Part shown: one piece after another, positions 21,790 to 33,267 of the stretch
How positions within the stretch are numbered: position 1 is the first letter of the stretch
Layout of the letters: every line of letters starts with the position of its first letter
Assembly (NCBI RefSeq): GCF_036320965.1
Contig: NC_092241.1
Coordinates: 8,698,069 to 8,762,068 of the forward strand
DNA: 64,000 nucleotides
From: Panulirus ornatus
Lineage: Eukaryota; Arthropoda; Malacostraca; Decapoda; Palinuridae
Direction: 5' to 3'
Translations under genes and position numbers: made by a program
The notes under the pieces: generated by a model
What the model was told of the DNA's origin: nothing
Seen by the model: the letters and a program-made list of their open reading frames with translations, nothing else
Databases searched by the model: none

Positions 21790-22376
21790 CTATATGGCGG
21801 GACTCTACTATGGTTGATAGCCGATCATACCACACTGGTGTAGCCCAGTGGGTCGGGGAATTCCTCGTGTGTGCTCTGAATTGTAGGAAGAACTTGACAG
21901 ATGTTATGTTACCTGAGAAAGCATTGGACGAGTGATAGTGCACTGGGAGACTCTTAACTCCCAGGCTACTGAGGTCACAAAAATGTAGGACACCATACGG
22001 GTGGAGTCTAATGTAAGGAATGGTACTCCAGGGACGTGGAGTAAGTGTAGGAAATGTAGGTGAAGATAAATCTTGTAGTGGTCAGAAGTGGATGTAGGAG
22101 TGACTAGACAACATGAGTCAGAAGGGACTAGTTTGTTTACATGTAGTTTAGAGATGTGAAGTTTCTTTTCCTCTCGCTCTTCTCTCGTACTCGATGGCTT
22201 CTGGTGTACAGTGCTGAATCATACAACAAAATGAACCAGCAGACTCTCTGCTTGGGTACTGACGACGAACATGAATTACTATTGATCCAACCACTTGAGG
22301 ACATACGAGAAATAAAAGTTTTAGGAAGTCATTTTGACGGTCTTGGCTGTGTTTCCATCACATACGGAGATGATAT
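21790..22376. other. Single-copy stretch; unsupported 74-aa frame at 22156-22380
   Basis: The plus-strand frame 22156-22380 ends in LLLIQPLEDIREIKVLG and [16 protein letters not shown], with non-repetitive composition. A pyrimidine-rich tract and a TGTACAG acceptor-like site lie at about 22165-22213. I recognise no domain and see no donor, so I do not call a gene. Confidence 0.25.
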
Positions 22377-22632
22377 ATGATATACCATGCACGGGATAGA
22401 GTGAATTGGAACGATGTGGTACACGGGGGTCGACGTGCTGTCACTGGACTGAACCAGAGCACAGGAAGCGTGCGGGGTAAACCATGGAAAGGTCTGGTGG
22501 GGCCTGGATGTGAATAGGGAGCTTGTGGTTTCGGTGCATTACACATGACAGCTAGAAAATGGATGTTAGCGGGTGTGGCCATTCTTCGTTTGTTCCTGGC
22601 GCTACCTCGCTGGCGCTGCATACGGCGACCAA

Positions 22633-22633
<1 letters not shown>
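22377..22633 (+). mobile_element. LINE 3'-tail fragment (tail subfamily A)
   Basis: Starts with the last codons of the LINE ORF (GATAGAGTGAATTGGAACGA), as in the 44.9-kb copy. It continues through GACGTGCTGTCACTGGACTG, CTTGTGGTTTCGGTGCATTA and the terminal GCGCTACCTCGCTGGCGC, and then enters (TA)n. The coding part is otherwise lost. Confidence 0.75.
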
Positions 22634-22731
<98 letters not shown>

Positions 22732-22748
22732 TGTATGTATGTATGTAT
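22634..22748. repeat. Compound (TA)n-(TATG)n microsatellite
   Basis: TA run to 22704, then TATG tetramers, directly at the 3' end of the LINE fragment. Confidence 0.97.
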
Positions 22749-23332
22749 ATCACACCGTTCGTTGCTCTCGTATTGAACAGTGACCCTTCTCTGCTCATCA
22801 ATTCTTTCATGCGTTTCTGATGTAATATAGTGGTATCCTGGCGCACGAACTGGCCCCCACTCCACTTGCATGTGGGTACAGCCCCTCTCATCCATCAAGC
22901 GTGTCAGCTTTATGTACAACACACTTAAGATTTAAGCAAAACGAAGCCACGCGCACCGTAGCGTATATGACGGGGCTGCGATGGGGGAGAGGGTGGTTAA
23001 GAGGGATTAATGGAGGGGGTTTTTATAAGGGGGAGGGAAGGTTGGTTGTAGGTAATGGACGGTAGGGCTCCACCTGCAGATAATGGGGACGTCTTAGCCA
23101 GCAGGTGCTGGGGGCAGCTGGAGGAAGGGAGAGAGAAGAGAAGGGTGAGGTTTTCTTTGAGGAGGTTCTTCATTTAGCTGTAGGAAGAATGTATCTTGTA
23201 GTGACCAGAGGAACTCGACTGGTGATGTGTGAGTGTTGTGTATATAACTCGTGCAGTGTTGTGTTGCTGGGGAGGTAAAGGGATGCTCCTGAGGTAGGGT
23301 CATTGAAGGACGTGTGTGATTCTGGTGTTTAG

Positions 23333-23492
23333 GACAGCTGGAGGAAGTGATGCTAGAAGGAGAGAACTAGATGGAGGAAGTGATTCTACAGAGGAGGGGA
23401 GGATAGTGAGGGGAAGTGATTCTGTAGAGGAGGAGGGGAGGATAGTGAGAGAGGGAGTGATTCTACAGAGGAGGGGAGGGTAGTTAGAGGGA
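23333..23492. repeat. Imperfect ~40-bp array (GGAAGTGATTCTACAGAGGA)
   Basis: Four copies of GTGATTCT(A/G)xAGAGGAGG, with GGGAGGATAGTGAG between them and varying spacer length. Confidence 0.85.
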
Positions 23493-23961
23493 GTTATTGA
23501 ACACCTGAAAGAAGAATTGATATTTGGGAGAGATGAAACATGAACCGTAACTAGAGTCAATGGAATCGACTCTAAACATATTGTAATACTTGTAAAAAAG
23601 AGAAGACACCACAACGAGACATGCTGGTTGTAGGAATGAGTGAGGGGAGAGCTGTAGCCAGGTGGTGGTGGTGGTGAGGTCATCATAGCTTCCGTGGTTG
23701 TTGATCCTGTGAGTGTAAGTTTTCCCCTGTTGTGTACACACGTATAACTCCGGGTCATGAAGCGTATCGTAAACCACAGAACATATGAGAGATAAGAGAT
23801 AATGATCTGTTGTTATTTACGTATTGGTATAATATATTCTGCGTCTATTTATGGGAAAAGAGTTATAGAATTCTCTCTATAGGATTAAGCAGGAGTTTCG
23901 ACCTTAAGGTCACTTAAGCAGTGGAGCAACAACGGCTTATCTCTCACACGGGCGAATAGCT

Positions 23962-24152
23962 ACGTTAATGACTGTGTTAAGCTATGCTAATGACTGTGTT
24001 AAGCTATACTAATGACTGTGTTAAGCTATACTAATGACTGTGTTAAGCTATACTAATGACTGTGTTAAGCTATACTAATGACTGTGTTAAGCTATACTAA
24101 TGACTGTGTTAAGCTATACTAATGACTGTGTTAAGCTATGCTAATGACTATG
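23962..24152. repeat. 22-bp tandem array (CTAATGACTGTGTTAAGC)
   Basis: Nine copies of a 22-bp unit ending in TATA. The first, second and last copies differ (TACG, TATG). Confidence 0.95.
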
Positions 24153-24230
24153 TTAAGATTTTTCGTGATGTCTTTGGTTCTTTTTTCAGGTCCTCAAATC
24201 TTTCTCTCTGTCTCTCTTCTCTTCCTCGGG

Positions 24231-24231
<1 letters not shown>

Positions 24232-24290
<59 letters not shown>

Positions 24291-24292
24291 AC
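24232..24292. repeat. (CA)n microsatellite
   Basis: CA run with one ATAC interruption near its right end. Confidence 0.97.
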
Positions 24293-24359
24293 GAGTCCCT
24301 TGCTCGTGTTACCGGGCGCGTGTCGGTGATGGGCTGGGAAGGGGGGGTGTAAAAAAAGA

Positions 24360-24640
24360 ATAATCACTTCCTCCTCCCCTCCTCCTCCTCTCCGATCCTC
24401 TCCCCATTCCACCCCATTCCTCCCCCCCCCCCACCTTATGACTCCTCCCGTCCCCCTTCCGCTAACCACCCCCCCCTCCCGTCCCCCCACACCGACCCCA
24501 CCTCCCTCATCTGGGTGGCGGCTGCCTCTGCCTGCCCCCCCCTACCCCCCTCCCCCCTCCCCCCTCACATGCCATCTGCACTCAGACGTCACCCATGTTT
24601 CCGGTAATTCCCCCCCTCCCCCCCCACCCCACGTAGCGTA
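24360..24640. repeat. C-rich low-complexity stretch
   Basis: CCTCC/CCCC-rich sequence with almost no G. The plus-strand Pro-rich frame 24438-24758 is an artefact. Confidence 0.6.
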
Positions 24641-24811
24641 CATGAATGGCTGGATTTCTAGAAATCACATAGCCAGTGGCTGGCTACTTCTGTGGCTAAT
24701 TCTAAAGGCTTTCTTGACTTATAGAACTTCTCTTTATTTTAAGAGGTTAGATATTTAAGGGAGATGATAACATCCTTAAAAAAAATGAAAGGGATGAGTC
24801 ATTGTAGTTGA

Positions 24812-25205
24812 TGGCGTGGCACGTGCAGCACGTGGCACGTGTCTCCCCTGCGTATACGCCAAACGTCGGTGGGTCACGTGGTGCCTTTGCCCTACGTGGT
24901 TACGTGGCAACTCTCCTTTTACGTGGTTACGTGGCATATATTCCCCCCCCCCTTCCCCCAACCCCAGTTTGGGTACGTGGCAAACACCTCCCTCCCTCCC
25001 TCCCAGTGTGGGTACGTGGCAACGCCGCTTAGTGTGGTTACGTGGCACAACTCTGTGTGGTCACGTGGCAACGTGGCTACGTAGCAAAGAAGCCCCACGT
25101 GGCTACGTGGCCAATAACCCCCCCCCCCCCCCCACGTGGCAACGCTGGAGAGTGAGTGAGTGAGTGTACGCACATGGCAGCTAGCAGCAACGTCGCACGT
25201 GCCGC
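24812..25205. promoter_or_regulatory. Dense cluster of CACGTG / TACGTG boxes
   Basis: About eight CACGTG palindromes and a similar number of TACGTGGC sites fall within 400 bp, many in the frame (C/T)ACGTGGCAAC. CACGTG is the canonical E-box bound by bHLH factors such as Myc/Max, USF and Clock/Cycle (established knowledge). The cluster may simply be a decayed (T)ACGTGGCAAC minisatellite, since spacing is irregular and poly-C tracts interrupt it. Immediately downstream (25205-25335) is non-repetitive GC-rich sequence ending AGTGAAGATGGTGAGAG. This looks like an ATG followed by a splice donor and could be a 5' non-coding exon. No downstream exon could be linked. Confidence 0.35.
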
Positions 25206-25471
25206 TCGGTCTTGCCATCTAGCGGGGTTTTGTTTTTAATCTATATTTGTCCTCGCCAGCGTGTCAATAAGGAAGACCGACCCCGGAGAAAGTCACCCCA
25301 GAGACCACACGACCCCAGTGAAGATGGTGAGAGAGAGAGAACACGAGTGAGACACACGAAGAAGGGAGAAATAAATATATAAATACGTAAAGAAAATTTA
25401 GGCATCCAACACCAGGAGGTAGACTCCGCGTGTTGGGGGTTTGTTTACATGAGTGAGGGGGGGGGGGGGGC

Positions 25472-25540
25472 GATGATGGCTGCGGCTGCGGCCTCAGCCG
25501 CCGCTGCCGCAGCCGCAGCTCATGGGATCAACGTACTCTA
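25472..25540 (+). other. Short poly-Ala frame over a 14-bp GC hairpin
   Basis: ATGATGGCTGCGGCTGCGGC opens a 22-codon frame (Met-Met, then Ala-rich, ending HGINVL and a stop). The arms GCTGCGGCTGCGGC (25479-25492) and its exact reverse complement (25506-25519) surround a 13-nt spacer. It lies 270 bp downstream of the E-box cluster. Whether it is translated is unknown. Confidence 0.3.
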
Positions 25541-25555
25541 GCGTCCTCCTCCTCC

Positions 25556-25590
<35 letters not shown>

Positions 25591-25602
25591 CTCCTCCTCC
25601 CA
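25541..25602. repeat. (CTC)n trinucleotide
   Basis: CTC repeats with CTT interruptions. Confidence 0.9.
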
Positions 25603-25705
25603 CTTTGTACCACAACACGCTAGTCTGAACCCTCCCTCCTCCCTCCCCCCCATCCCCCTCCCCTTAAAGCAACCCCCCCACCTTCCCTATTACCTATGAC
25701 CCCCC

Positions 25706-25708
<3 letters not shown>

Positions 25709-25761
<53 letters not shown>
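25709..25761. repeat. (CT)n microsatellite
   Basis: Pure CT run. Confidence 0.95.
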
Positions 25762-25763
<2 letters not shown>

Positions 25764-25814
25764 GCACGACGCAAGCAAGCAAGCAGCCATCATCTTGCTC
25801 ACCGTAATATTGAA

Positions 25815-26440
25815 CTTAGGTTATTGATCTAAGTTCATTGATCTAAGTTGATTTATCTAAGCTTATTGATCTAACTTTATTGATCTAACTTTATTGATCT
25901 AAGTTCATTGATCTAATTTTTTTTGTCTAAGTTCATTGACCATAGTTCATTGACCTAAGTTCATTGATCTAGGTATATTGATCTAAGTCCATTGATTTAA
26001 GTTTATGATCTAAGTTTATTGATCTAAGTTCATTGATCTAAGTTTATTGATCTAAGTTCATTGATCTAAGTTTATGATCTAAGTTTACTTATCTAAGTTT
26101 ACTTATCCAAGTTCATTGATCTAAGTTCATTGATCTAAGTTTATTGATCAAACTTTATAGATCTAAGTTCATTGATCTAAGTTTATTGATCAAACTTTAT
26201 AGATCTAAGTTCATTGATCTAAGTTTATTGATCAAAGTTTATTGATCTAAGTTCATTGATCTAAGTTTATTGATATAAGTTTATTTATCTAAGTTCATTG
26301 ATCTAAGTTTATTGATCAAAGTTTATTGATCTAAGTTCATTGATCTAAGTTTATTGATATAAGTTTATTGATCTAAGTTTATTGATCTAAGTTCATTGAT
26401 CTAAGTTTATTGATCTAAGTTTACTGATCTTTATTAATCC
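25815..26440. repeat. 15-bp tandem array (TTGATCTAAGTTCAT)
   Basis: About 42 copies of TTGATCTAAGTT(C/T)AT. The two spellings alternate locally, with variants TTGATCAAA, TTTATCTAAG and 14-bp copies. Divergence is spread through the array rather than confined to the edges. Confidence 0.95.
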
Positions 26441-26550
26441 ACATAGACTCGGTATTTGTGAGCCAGTATTGACCCCATGATGGCCACTTCAGGTCAGGTC
26501 AGGTCACACTGACACTGACCTCCCTCAACCTCTGAAGGTAAAGTGGGCAG

Positions 26551-26706
26551 TAATGAGAGATATGATATCTGAGATAAATGATATCTATAGTTATATGAGA
26601 GATATGATATCTGAGATAAATGATATCTATAGTTATATGAGAGATATGATATCTGAGATAAATGATATCTATAGTTATATGAGAGATATGATATCTGAGA
26701 TAAATG
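26551..26706. repeat. 42-bp tandem array (GATATC-rich)
   Basis: Nearly four copies of a 42-bp unit with GAGAGATATGATATCTGAGA and AATGATATCTATAGTTATAT. 42 is a multiple of three, so both strands stay open. Copies are essentially identical. Confidence 0.95.
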
Positions 26707-26716
26707 TACATGTCCC

Positions 26717-26870
26717 AGAGGTACAACGGTACCTGGTACTAGTCTTGCCGGTACAACGGTACCTGGTACTTACTACTCATGCCGGTACAACGGTACCTGG
26801 TACTAGTCTTACCGGTACAACGGTACCTGGTACTAGTCTTACCGGTACAACGGTACCTGGTACGAGTTCC
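26717..26870. repeat. 30-bp tandem array (CGGTACAACGGTACCTGGTA)
   Basis: Five copies of CCGGTACAACGGTACCTGGTAC followed by TAGTCTTA or similar; the second copy has an insertion. GGTAC and GTACC continue at high density to about 27150 without a clear period, including GTACGTAC runs at 27070-27100. Confidence 0.9.
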
Positions 26871-27236
26871 AACGGAGGAGCGTGAGGTGCATCTGTCATC
26901 AGGTACAGTCCCAGAGAACAGATCTATTAACGGTACCACGCCTGACGGTACACCTACACCTGACACAGATCATGTAGGTACGGTACACTGCTTGGTACCC
27001 ATGTACCGTTTCCTTATGGTACCTGCCCAACGAGGGTACGGTACAGCTAAGCGATAGCACCTCTAACGGTACGTACGCACGTACGTACGTAGGTACGTAC
27101 CACCGCCACCCAACTGGCGACGGTACACTTGAGTGTAAGGTACCACCCCGCCCCCCCCCCCCCCGCCCCCCCACCCCCACGTGGCAGCCACGTTGTTAGG
27201 CAAACAGAAGCAGCGGGAGACATAAGATGACTTCCT

Positions 27237-27238
<2 letters not shown>

Positions 27239-27323
<85 letters not shown>
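27239..27323. repeat. (GA)n microsatellite
   Basis: Pure GA run of about 85 bp, followed by G-rich sequence and (GGGGGA)n at 27498-27541. Confidence 0.97.
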
Positions 27324-27326
<3 letters not shown>

Positions 27327-27786
27327 ATGGGGTGTGTTAGGGGTGGAGGGGGGGGGATATGTGGATGAGGGTGGGGGGGTGGGGGATGCGCGTGGCCGGC
27401 TTGGCGCCCCCATTGTGGGGTGAGGAGGAGGGGGGGGAGGGGGGGGACGTTAGGGTGAGTGACCCGGAATGGAATTTCCAACAGTCGTTCCTGTTGCGGT
27501 GGGGGGGGAGGGGGAGGGGGAGGGGGAGGGGGAGGGGGAGGTGGGGGGCGATACCTCAGGAGGCCGGGGGGGGGGGTGATGGTGATGGGGGGGTACAACA
27601 CCCCCCCCACTCTCCCCCCCTTGAAATAGTCTGGTTCATAGGAGCCTTAGCGCCCCACTCCCCAATGGGGAGGGTAGTATGTCTCTCTCTCCCTCCCTCC
27701 CCCTGAGGGAACTCTTGAGGTGGGGGGGAGATAGGTGGGTTGACGTGGGGGGGGGGGAGACTATATGTACATGGCCGGGCAGGACA

Positions 27787-30700
27787 GGTGACGACGGGAC
27801 GAGACCTGGTGATGGTGGTACCACGAGACCTGGTGATGATGGTACGACAAGACCTGGTGATGATGATACGACGAGACCTGATGATGGTACGAGACCTGGT
27901 GATGGTGCGACGAGACCTGATGATGGTACGACGAGACCTGATGATGATGGTACGACGAGACCTGATGATGATGGTACGACGAGACCTGATGATGATGGTA
28001 CGACGAGACCTGATGATGATGGTACGACGAGACCTGATGATGGTACGACGAGACCTGGTGATGATGGTACGACGAGACCTGATGATGGTACGACGAGACC
28101 TGATGATGATGGTACGACGAGACCTGATGATGATGGTGCGACGAGACCTGATGATGGTACGACGAGACCTGATGATGATGGTACGACGAGACCTGATGAT
28201 GATGGTACGACGAGACCTGATGATAGTACGACGAGACCTGGTGATGGTACGACGAGACCCTGATGATGATGGTACGACGAGACCTGGAGATAGTACGACC
28301 GAGACCTGATGACTGATGGTACGACGAGACCTGATGATGATGGTACGACGAGACCTGATGATGATGGTACGACCGAGACTGAGATGGATACGAGACCTGG
28401 TGATGGTGCGACGAGACACTGATGATGGTACGACGAGACCTGATGATGGTACGAGAGACCTGGTGATGGTACGACGAGACCTGATGATGGTACGACGAGA
28501 CCTGATGATGGTACGACGAGACCTGGTGATGATGGTACGACGAGACCTGGTGATGATGGTACGACGAGACCTGATGATGATGGTACGACGAGACCTGATG
28601 ATGGTACGACGAGACCTGATGATGATGGTACGACGAGACCTGGTGATGATGGTACGACGAGACCTGATGATGATGGTACGACGAGACCTGATGATGGTAC
28701 GGACGAGACTGATGATGGTACGACGAGACCTGGTGATGGTACGACGAGACCTGATGATGGTACGACGAGACCTGGTGATGATGGTACGACGAGACCTGGT
28801 GATGATGGTACGACGAGACCTGATGATGATGGTACGACGAGACCTGATGATGATGGTACGACGAGACCTGATGATGATGGTACGACGAGACCTGGTGATG
28901 ATGGTACGACGAGACCTGATGATGATGGTACGACGAGACCTGATGATGGTACGACGAGACCTGATGATGATGGTACGACGAGACCTGATGATGATGGTAC
29001 GAGACCTGGTGATGGTGCGACGAGACCTGATGATGGTACGACGAGACCTGATGATGGTACGACGAGACCTGGATGATGGTACGACGAGACCTGATGATGA
29101 TGGTACGACGAGACCTGATGATGATGGTACGACGAGACCTGATGATGATGGTACGACGAGACCTGGTGATGATGGTACGACGAGACCTGATGATGATGGT
29201 ACGACGAGACCTGATGATGGTACGACGAGACCTGATGATGGTACGACGAGACCTGGTGATGATGGTACGACGAGACCTGATGATGATGGTACGACGAGAC
29301 CTGATGATGGTACGACGAGACCTGATGATGGTACGACGAGACCTGGTGATGGTACGACGAGACCTGATGATGGTACGACGAGACCTGGTGATGATGGTAC
29401 GACGAGACCTGGTGATGATGGTACGACGAGACCTGATGATGATGGTACGACGAGACCTGATGATGATGGTACGACGAGACCTGATGATGATGGTACGACG
29501 AGACCTGGTGATGATGGTACGACGAGACCTGATGATGATGGTACGACGAGACCTGATGATGGTACGACGAGACCTGATGATGGTACGACGAGACCTGGTG
29601 ATGGTACGACGAGACCTGATGATGGTACGACGAGACCTGGTGATGGTACGACGAGACCTGATGATGGTACGACGAGACCTGATGATGGTACGACGAGACC
29701 TGATGATGGTACGACGAGACCTGATGATGGTACGACGAGACCTGGATGATGGTACGACGAGACCTGGTGATGGTGCGACGAGACCTGATGATGGTACGAC
29801 GAGACCTGATGATGGTACGAGACCTGATGATGGTACGACGAGACCTGATGATGGTACGACGAGACCTGGTGATGGTACGACGAGACCTGATGATGGTACG
29901 ACGAGACCTGGTGATGGTGCGACGAGACCTGATGATGATACGAGACCTGATGATGGTACGACGAGACCTGATGATGGTACGACGAGACCTGATGATGGTA
30001 CGACGAGACCTGATGATGATGGTACGACGAAACCTGATGATGATGGTGCGACGAGACCTGATGATGGTACGAGACCTGGTGATGGTGCGACGAGACCTGA
30101 TGATGATGGTACGACGAGACCTGGTGATGGTACGAGAGCTGATGATGGTACGACGAGACCTGATGATGGTACGAGACCTGATGATGGTACGACGAGACCT
30201 GATATGATGGTACGACGAGACCTGATGATGATGGTACGACGAGACCTGATGATGATGGTGCGACGAGACCTGATGATGATGGTGCGACGAGACCTGATGA
30301 TGGTACGACGAGACCTGATGATGATGGTGCGACGAGACCTGATGATGGTACGAGACCTGGTGATGGTGCGACGAGACCTGATGATGATGGTACGACGAGA
30401 CCTGGTGATGGTACGAGACCTGATGATGGTACGACGAGACCTGATGATGGTACGAGACCTGATGATGGTACGACGAGACCTGATGATGATGGTACGACGA
30501 GACCTGATGATGATGGTACGACGAGACCTGATGATGATGGTACGACGAGACCTGATGATGATGGTGCGACGAGACCTGATGATGGTACGAGACCTGGTGA
30601 TGGTACGACGAGACCTGATGATGGTACGACGAGACGTGATGATGGTACGACGAGACCTGATGATGATGGTACGACGAGACCTGATGATGATGGTACGACG

Positions 30701-30851
30701 AGACCTGATGATGATGGTGCGACGAGACCTGATGATGGTACGAGACCTGGTGATGGTACGACGAGACCTGATGATGGTACGACGAGACGTGATGATGGTA
30801 CGACGAGACCTGATGATGATGGTACGACGAGACCTGATGATGATGGTACGA
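27787..30851. repeat. 3-kb minisatellite of 21/24-bp units (GGTACGACGAGACCTGATGA)
   Basis: About 140 copies of GGTACGACGAGACCTGATGAT with one extra GAT (24 bp), occasional 15/18-bp units lacking ACGACG, and GGTGCGACG or CCTGGTGAT variants. Most length changes are multiples of three, so both strands stay open for long stretches. The longest frame is a 1219-aa minus-strand reading of Val-Pro-Ser-Ser-Gly-Leu-Val blocks that shifts phase where single-base indels occur (for example near 28260-28400). The frames begin and end in unrelated sequence and change phase repeatedly, so I do not call a protein. A small three-copy CATAGGGATT(G/A)G repeat follows at 30862-30950. Confidence 0.95.
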
Positions 30852-31097
30852 AGAGTTCTTCATAGGGATTGGCGATTAGCTGGGGGGTTTTCTCATAGGG
30901 ATTAGGGATTGGTTTCGGGGTTCCTTCATAGGGATTGGGGTTTTGGTTGGGTGCGCAGTTGGAGAAGATGAGGGTGATTGGGGATGTTGGAGGAGTGGTG
31001 GTGTGTGTTGGGGGTGCTGAGAGGGGGTGTAGATGTTGGGGAGGACTGACTGTGAGGATGGTGGGGATTTGGCGGTGCTTGGGATGTAAGAGATACC

Positions 31098-31675
31098 GTG
31101 GAATGTTGGAGATAACCACACCAATGCTACGAGTGTTGGAGATAACCACAACAATGCTGTAAAGTGTTGGAGATAACCACACCAATGCTACGAGTGTTGG
31201 AGATAACCACAACAATGCTGTAAAGTGTTGGAGATAACCACACCAATGCTACGAGTGTTGGAGATAACCACAACAATGCTGTAAAGTGTTGGAGATAAAC
31301 ACAACAATGCTGCAAGTGTTGGAGATAACCACAACAATGCTGTAAAGTGTTGGAGATAACCACAACAATGCTGTAAGGTGTTGGAGATAACCACAACAAT
31401 GCTGCGAGTGTTGGAGATAACCACAACAATGCTGTAAAGTGTTGGAGATAACCACAACAATGCTGTAAAGTGTTGGAGATAACCACAACAATGCTGTAAA
31501 ATGTTGGAGATAACCACAACAATGCTGTAAAATGTTGGAGATAACCACAACAATGCTGTAAAGTGTTGGAGATAACCACAACAATGCTGTAAAGTGTTGG
31601 AGATAACCACAACAATGCTGTAAAATGTTGGAGATAACCACAACAATGCTGTAGGTGTTGGAGATAGCGACAGTG
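31098..31675. repeat. 31-bp tandem array (GTTGGAGATAACCACAACAA)
   Basis: About 19 copies of a 31-bp unit ending TGCTGTAAAGT. Left copies carry ACACCAATGCTACGAGT in place of ACAACAATGCTGTAAAGT, alternating with the main form, so there is a two-unit higher-order pattern at 31.1-31.3 kb. Confidence 0.95.
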
Positions 31676-31682
31676 ATGCTGG

Positions 31683-31684
<2 letters not shown>

Positions 31685-31742
<58 letters not shown>
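31685..31742. repeat. (GA)n microsatellite
   Basis: Pure GA run abutting the end of the 31-bp array. Confidence 0.97.
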
Positions 31743-31744
<2 letters not shown>

Positions 31745-31851
31745 GTGGGTGTGGTGGGGGTGGGTGGGGGGGGGGGAGAGTTAAGTGTGGTACCGTTGCT
31801 TGTCTGGGCCCCACAGCGGCATGCCAGTGACGTCATGCAGAAACGTCACTT

Positions 31852-31854
<3 letters not shown>

Positions 31855-31907
<53 letters not shown>
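31855..31907. repeat. (CA)n microsatellite
   Basis: Pure CA run. Confidence 0.97.
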
Positions 31908-31908
<1 letters not shown>

Positions 31909-31967
31909 GGGGGTGGGGGGGGTCACACACTACCTACCCTGATGATAACACTGGGAGGGGTGGGGTA

Positions 31968-33027
31968 CAGTGGTTGGGGTGGTTAACAGTGGGGTGTGGG
32001 GTGGTTAACAGAGGTGTGGGGGGTGGGTTAACAGTGGGGTGTGGGGTGGGTTAACAGAGGTGATGTGGGGGTGTGGGTTAACAGTGGGGTGTGGGGGTGT
32101 GGGTTTAACAGTGGGTGTGGGGGTGGGTTAACAGTGGGGTGTGGGGGTGGGGTTAACAGTGGGGTTGTGGGGTGGGTTAACAGTGGGATGTGGGGGTGGG
32201 TTAACAGTGGGTGTGGGGGTGGGTTAACAGTGGGGTGTGGGGGTGGGTTAACAGTGGGGTGTTGGGGTGGGTTAACAGTGGGGTGTGGGGGTGGGTTAAC
32301 AGTGGGGTGTGGGGGTGGGTTAACAGTGGGGTGTGGGGTGGGTTAACAGTGGGGTGTGGGGTGGGTTAACAGTGGGGTGTGGGGGTGGGGTTAACAGTGG
32401 GGTGTGGGGGTGGGTTAACAGTGGGGTTGTGGGGTGGGTTAACAGTGGGGTGTGGGGGTGGGTTAACAGTGGGGTGTGGGGTGTGGGTTAACAGTGGGGT
32501 GTGGGGGTGGGTTAACAGTGGGATGTGGGGGTGGGTTAACAGTGGGGTGTGGGGGTGGGTTAACAGTGGGGTGTGGGGGTGGGTTAACAGTGGGGTGTGG
32601 GGGTGGGTTAACAGTGGGGTGTGGGGGTGTGGGTTAACAGTGGGGTGTGGGGGTGGGTTAACAGTGGGGTGTGGGGGTGGGTTAACAGTGGGATGTGGGG
32701 GTGGGTTAACAGTGGGGTGTGGGGGGTGGGTTAACAGTGGGGTGTGGGGGTGGGTTAACAGTGGGATGTGGGGGTGGGTTAACAGTGGGGTGTGGGGGTG
32801 GGTTAACAGTGGGTGTGGGGGGTGGGTTAACAGTGGGGTGTGGGGGTGTGGGTTAACAGTGGGGTGTGGGGGGTGGGTTAACAGTGGGGTTGTGGGGGTG
32901 GGTTAACAGTGGGGTGTGGGGGTGGGTTAATAGTGGGGTGTGGGGGTGGGTTAACAGTGGGGTGTGGGGGTGGGTTAACAGTGGGGTGTGGGGGTGGGTT
33001 AACAGTGGGGTGTGGGGGTGGGTTAAC
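31968..33027. repeat. 24-bp G-rich tandem array (GGGTTAACAGTGGGGTGTGG)
   Basis: About 44 copies of a unit made of GTGGGGTGTGGGGGTGGG and TTAACA. Length differs by one or two G or by a GTG insertion. Every unit holds three G runs of 3-5 and a GTTAAC palindrome, so the plus strand can form many G-quadruplexes. G-run length noise removes any coding argument. Confidence 0.95.
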
Positions 33028-33267
33028 TATCCCTGATGAGCTGTTGTGTAAGGGCGGCCCTTGCGTGTAGCAGGGCACGTTGTGTACCCTTAGGGCTGGA
33101 CCAAGATGTTCCAGTCAACGCCAGTACAATAATAACATTGTACCACATGGGTGGTTGTGTGAGGGCAGGGGTTGTGACAACATGAAGATCCGCATTGTTT
33201 TGCCAACTTTCAGAAGTGTTGTGTCCTGGTGGGAGGGGGGCAGAGATATGTTACAACAGTTGTGAGG
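33028..33267. other. Single-copy spacer between two arrays
   Basis: About 240 bp of non-repetitive sequence between the 24-bp and 32-bp arrays. No domain or RNA motif recognised. Confidence 0.4.

Noticed and set aside
27556..31215. 1219-aa minus-strand open frame
   Set aside because: It consists of translated 21/24-bp minisatellite, changes repeat phase several times and has no conserved domain. The opposite strand is also open.
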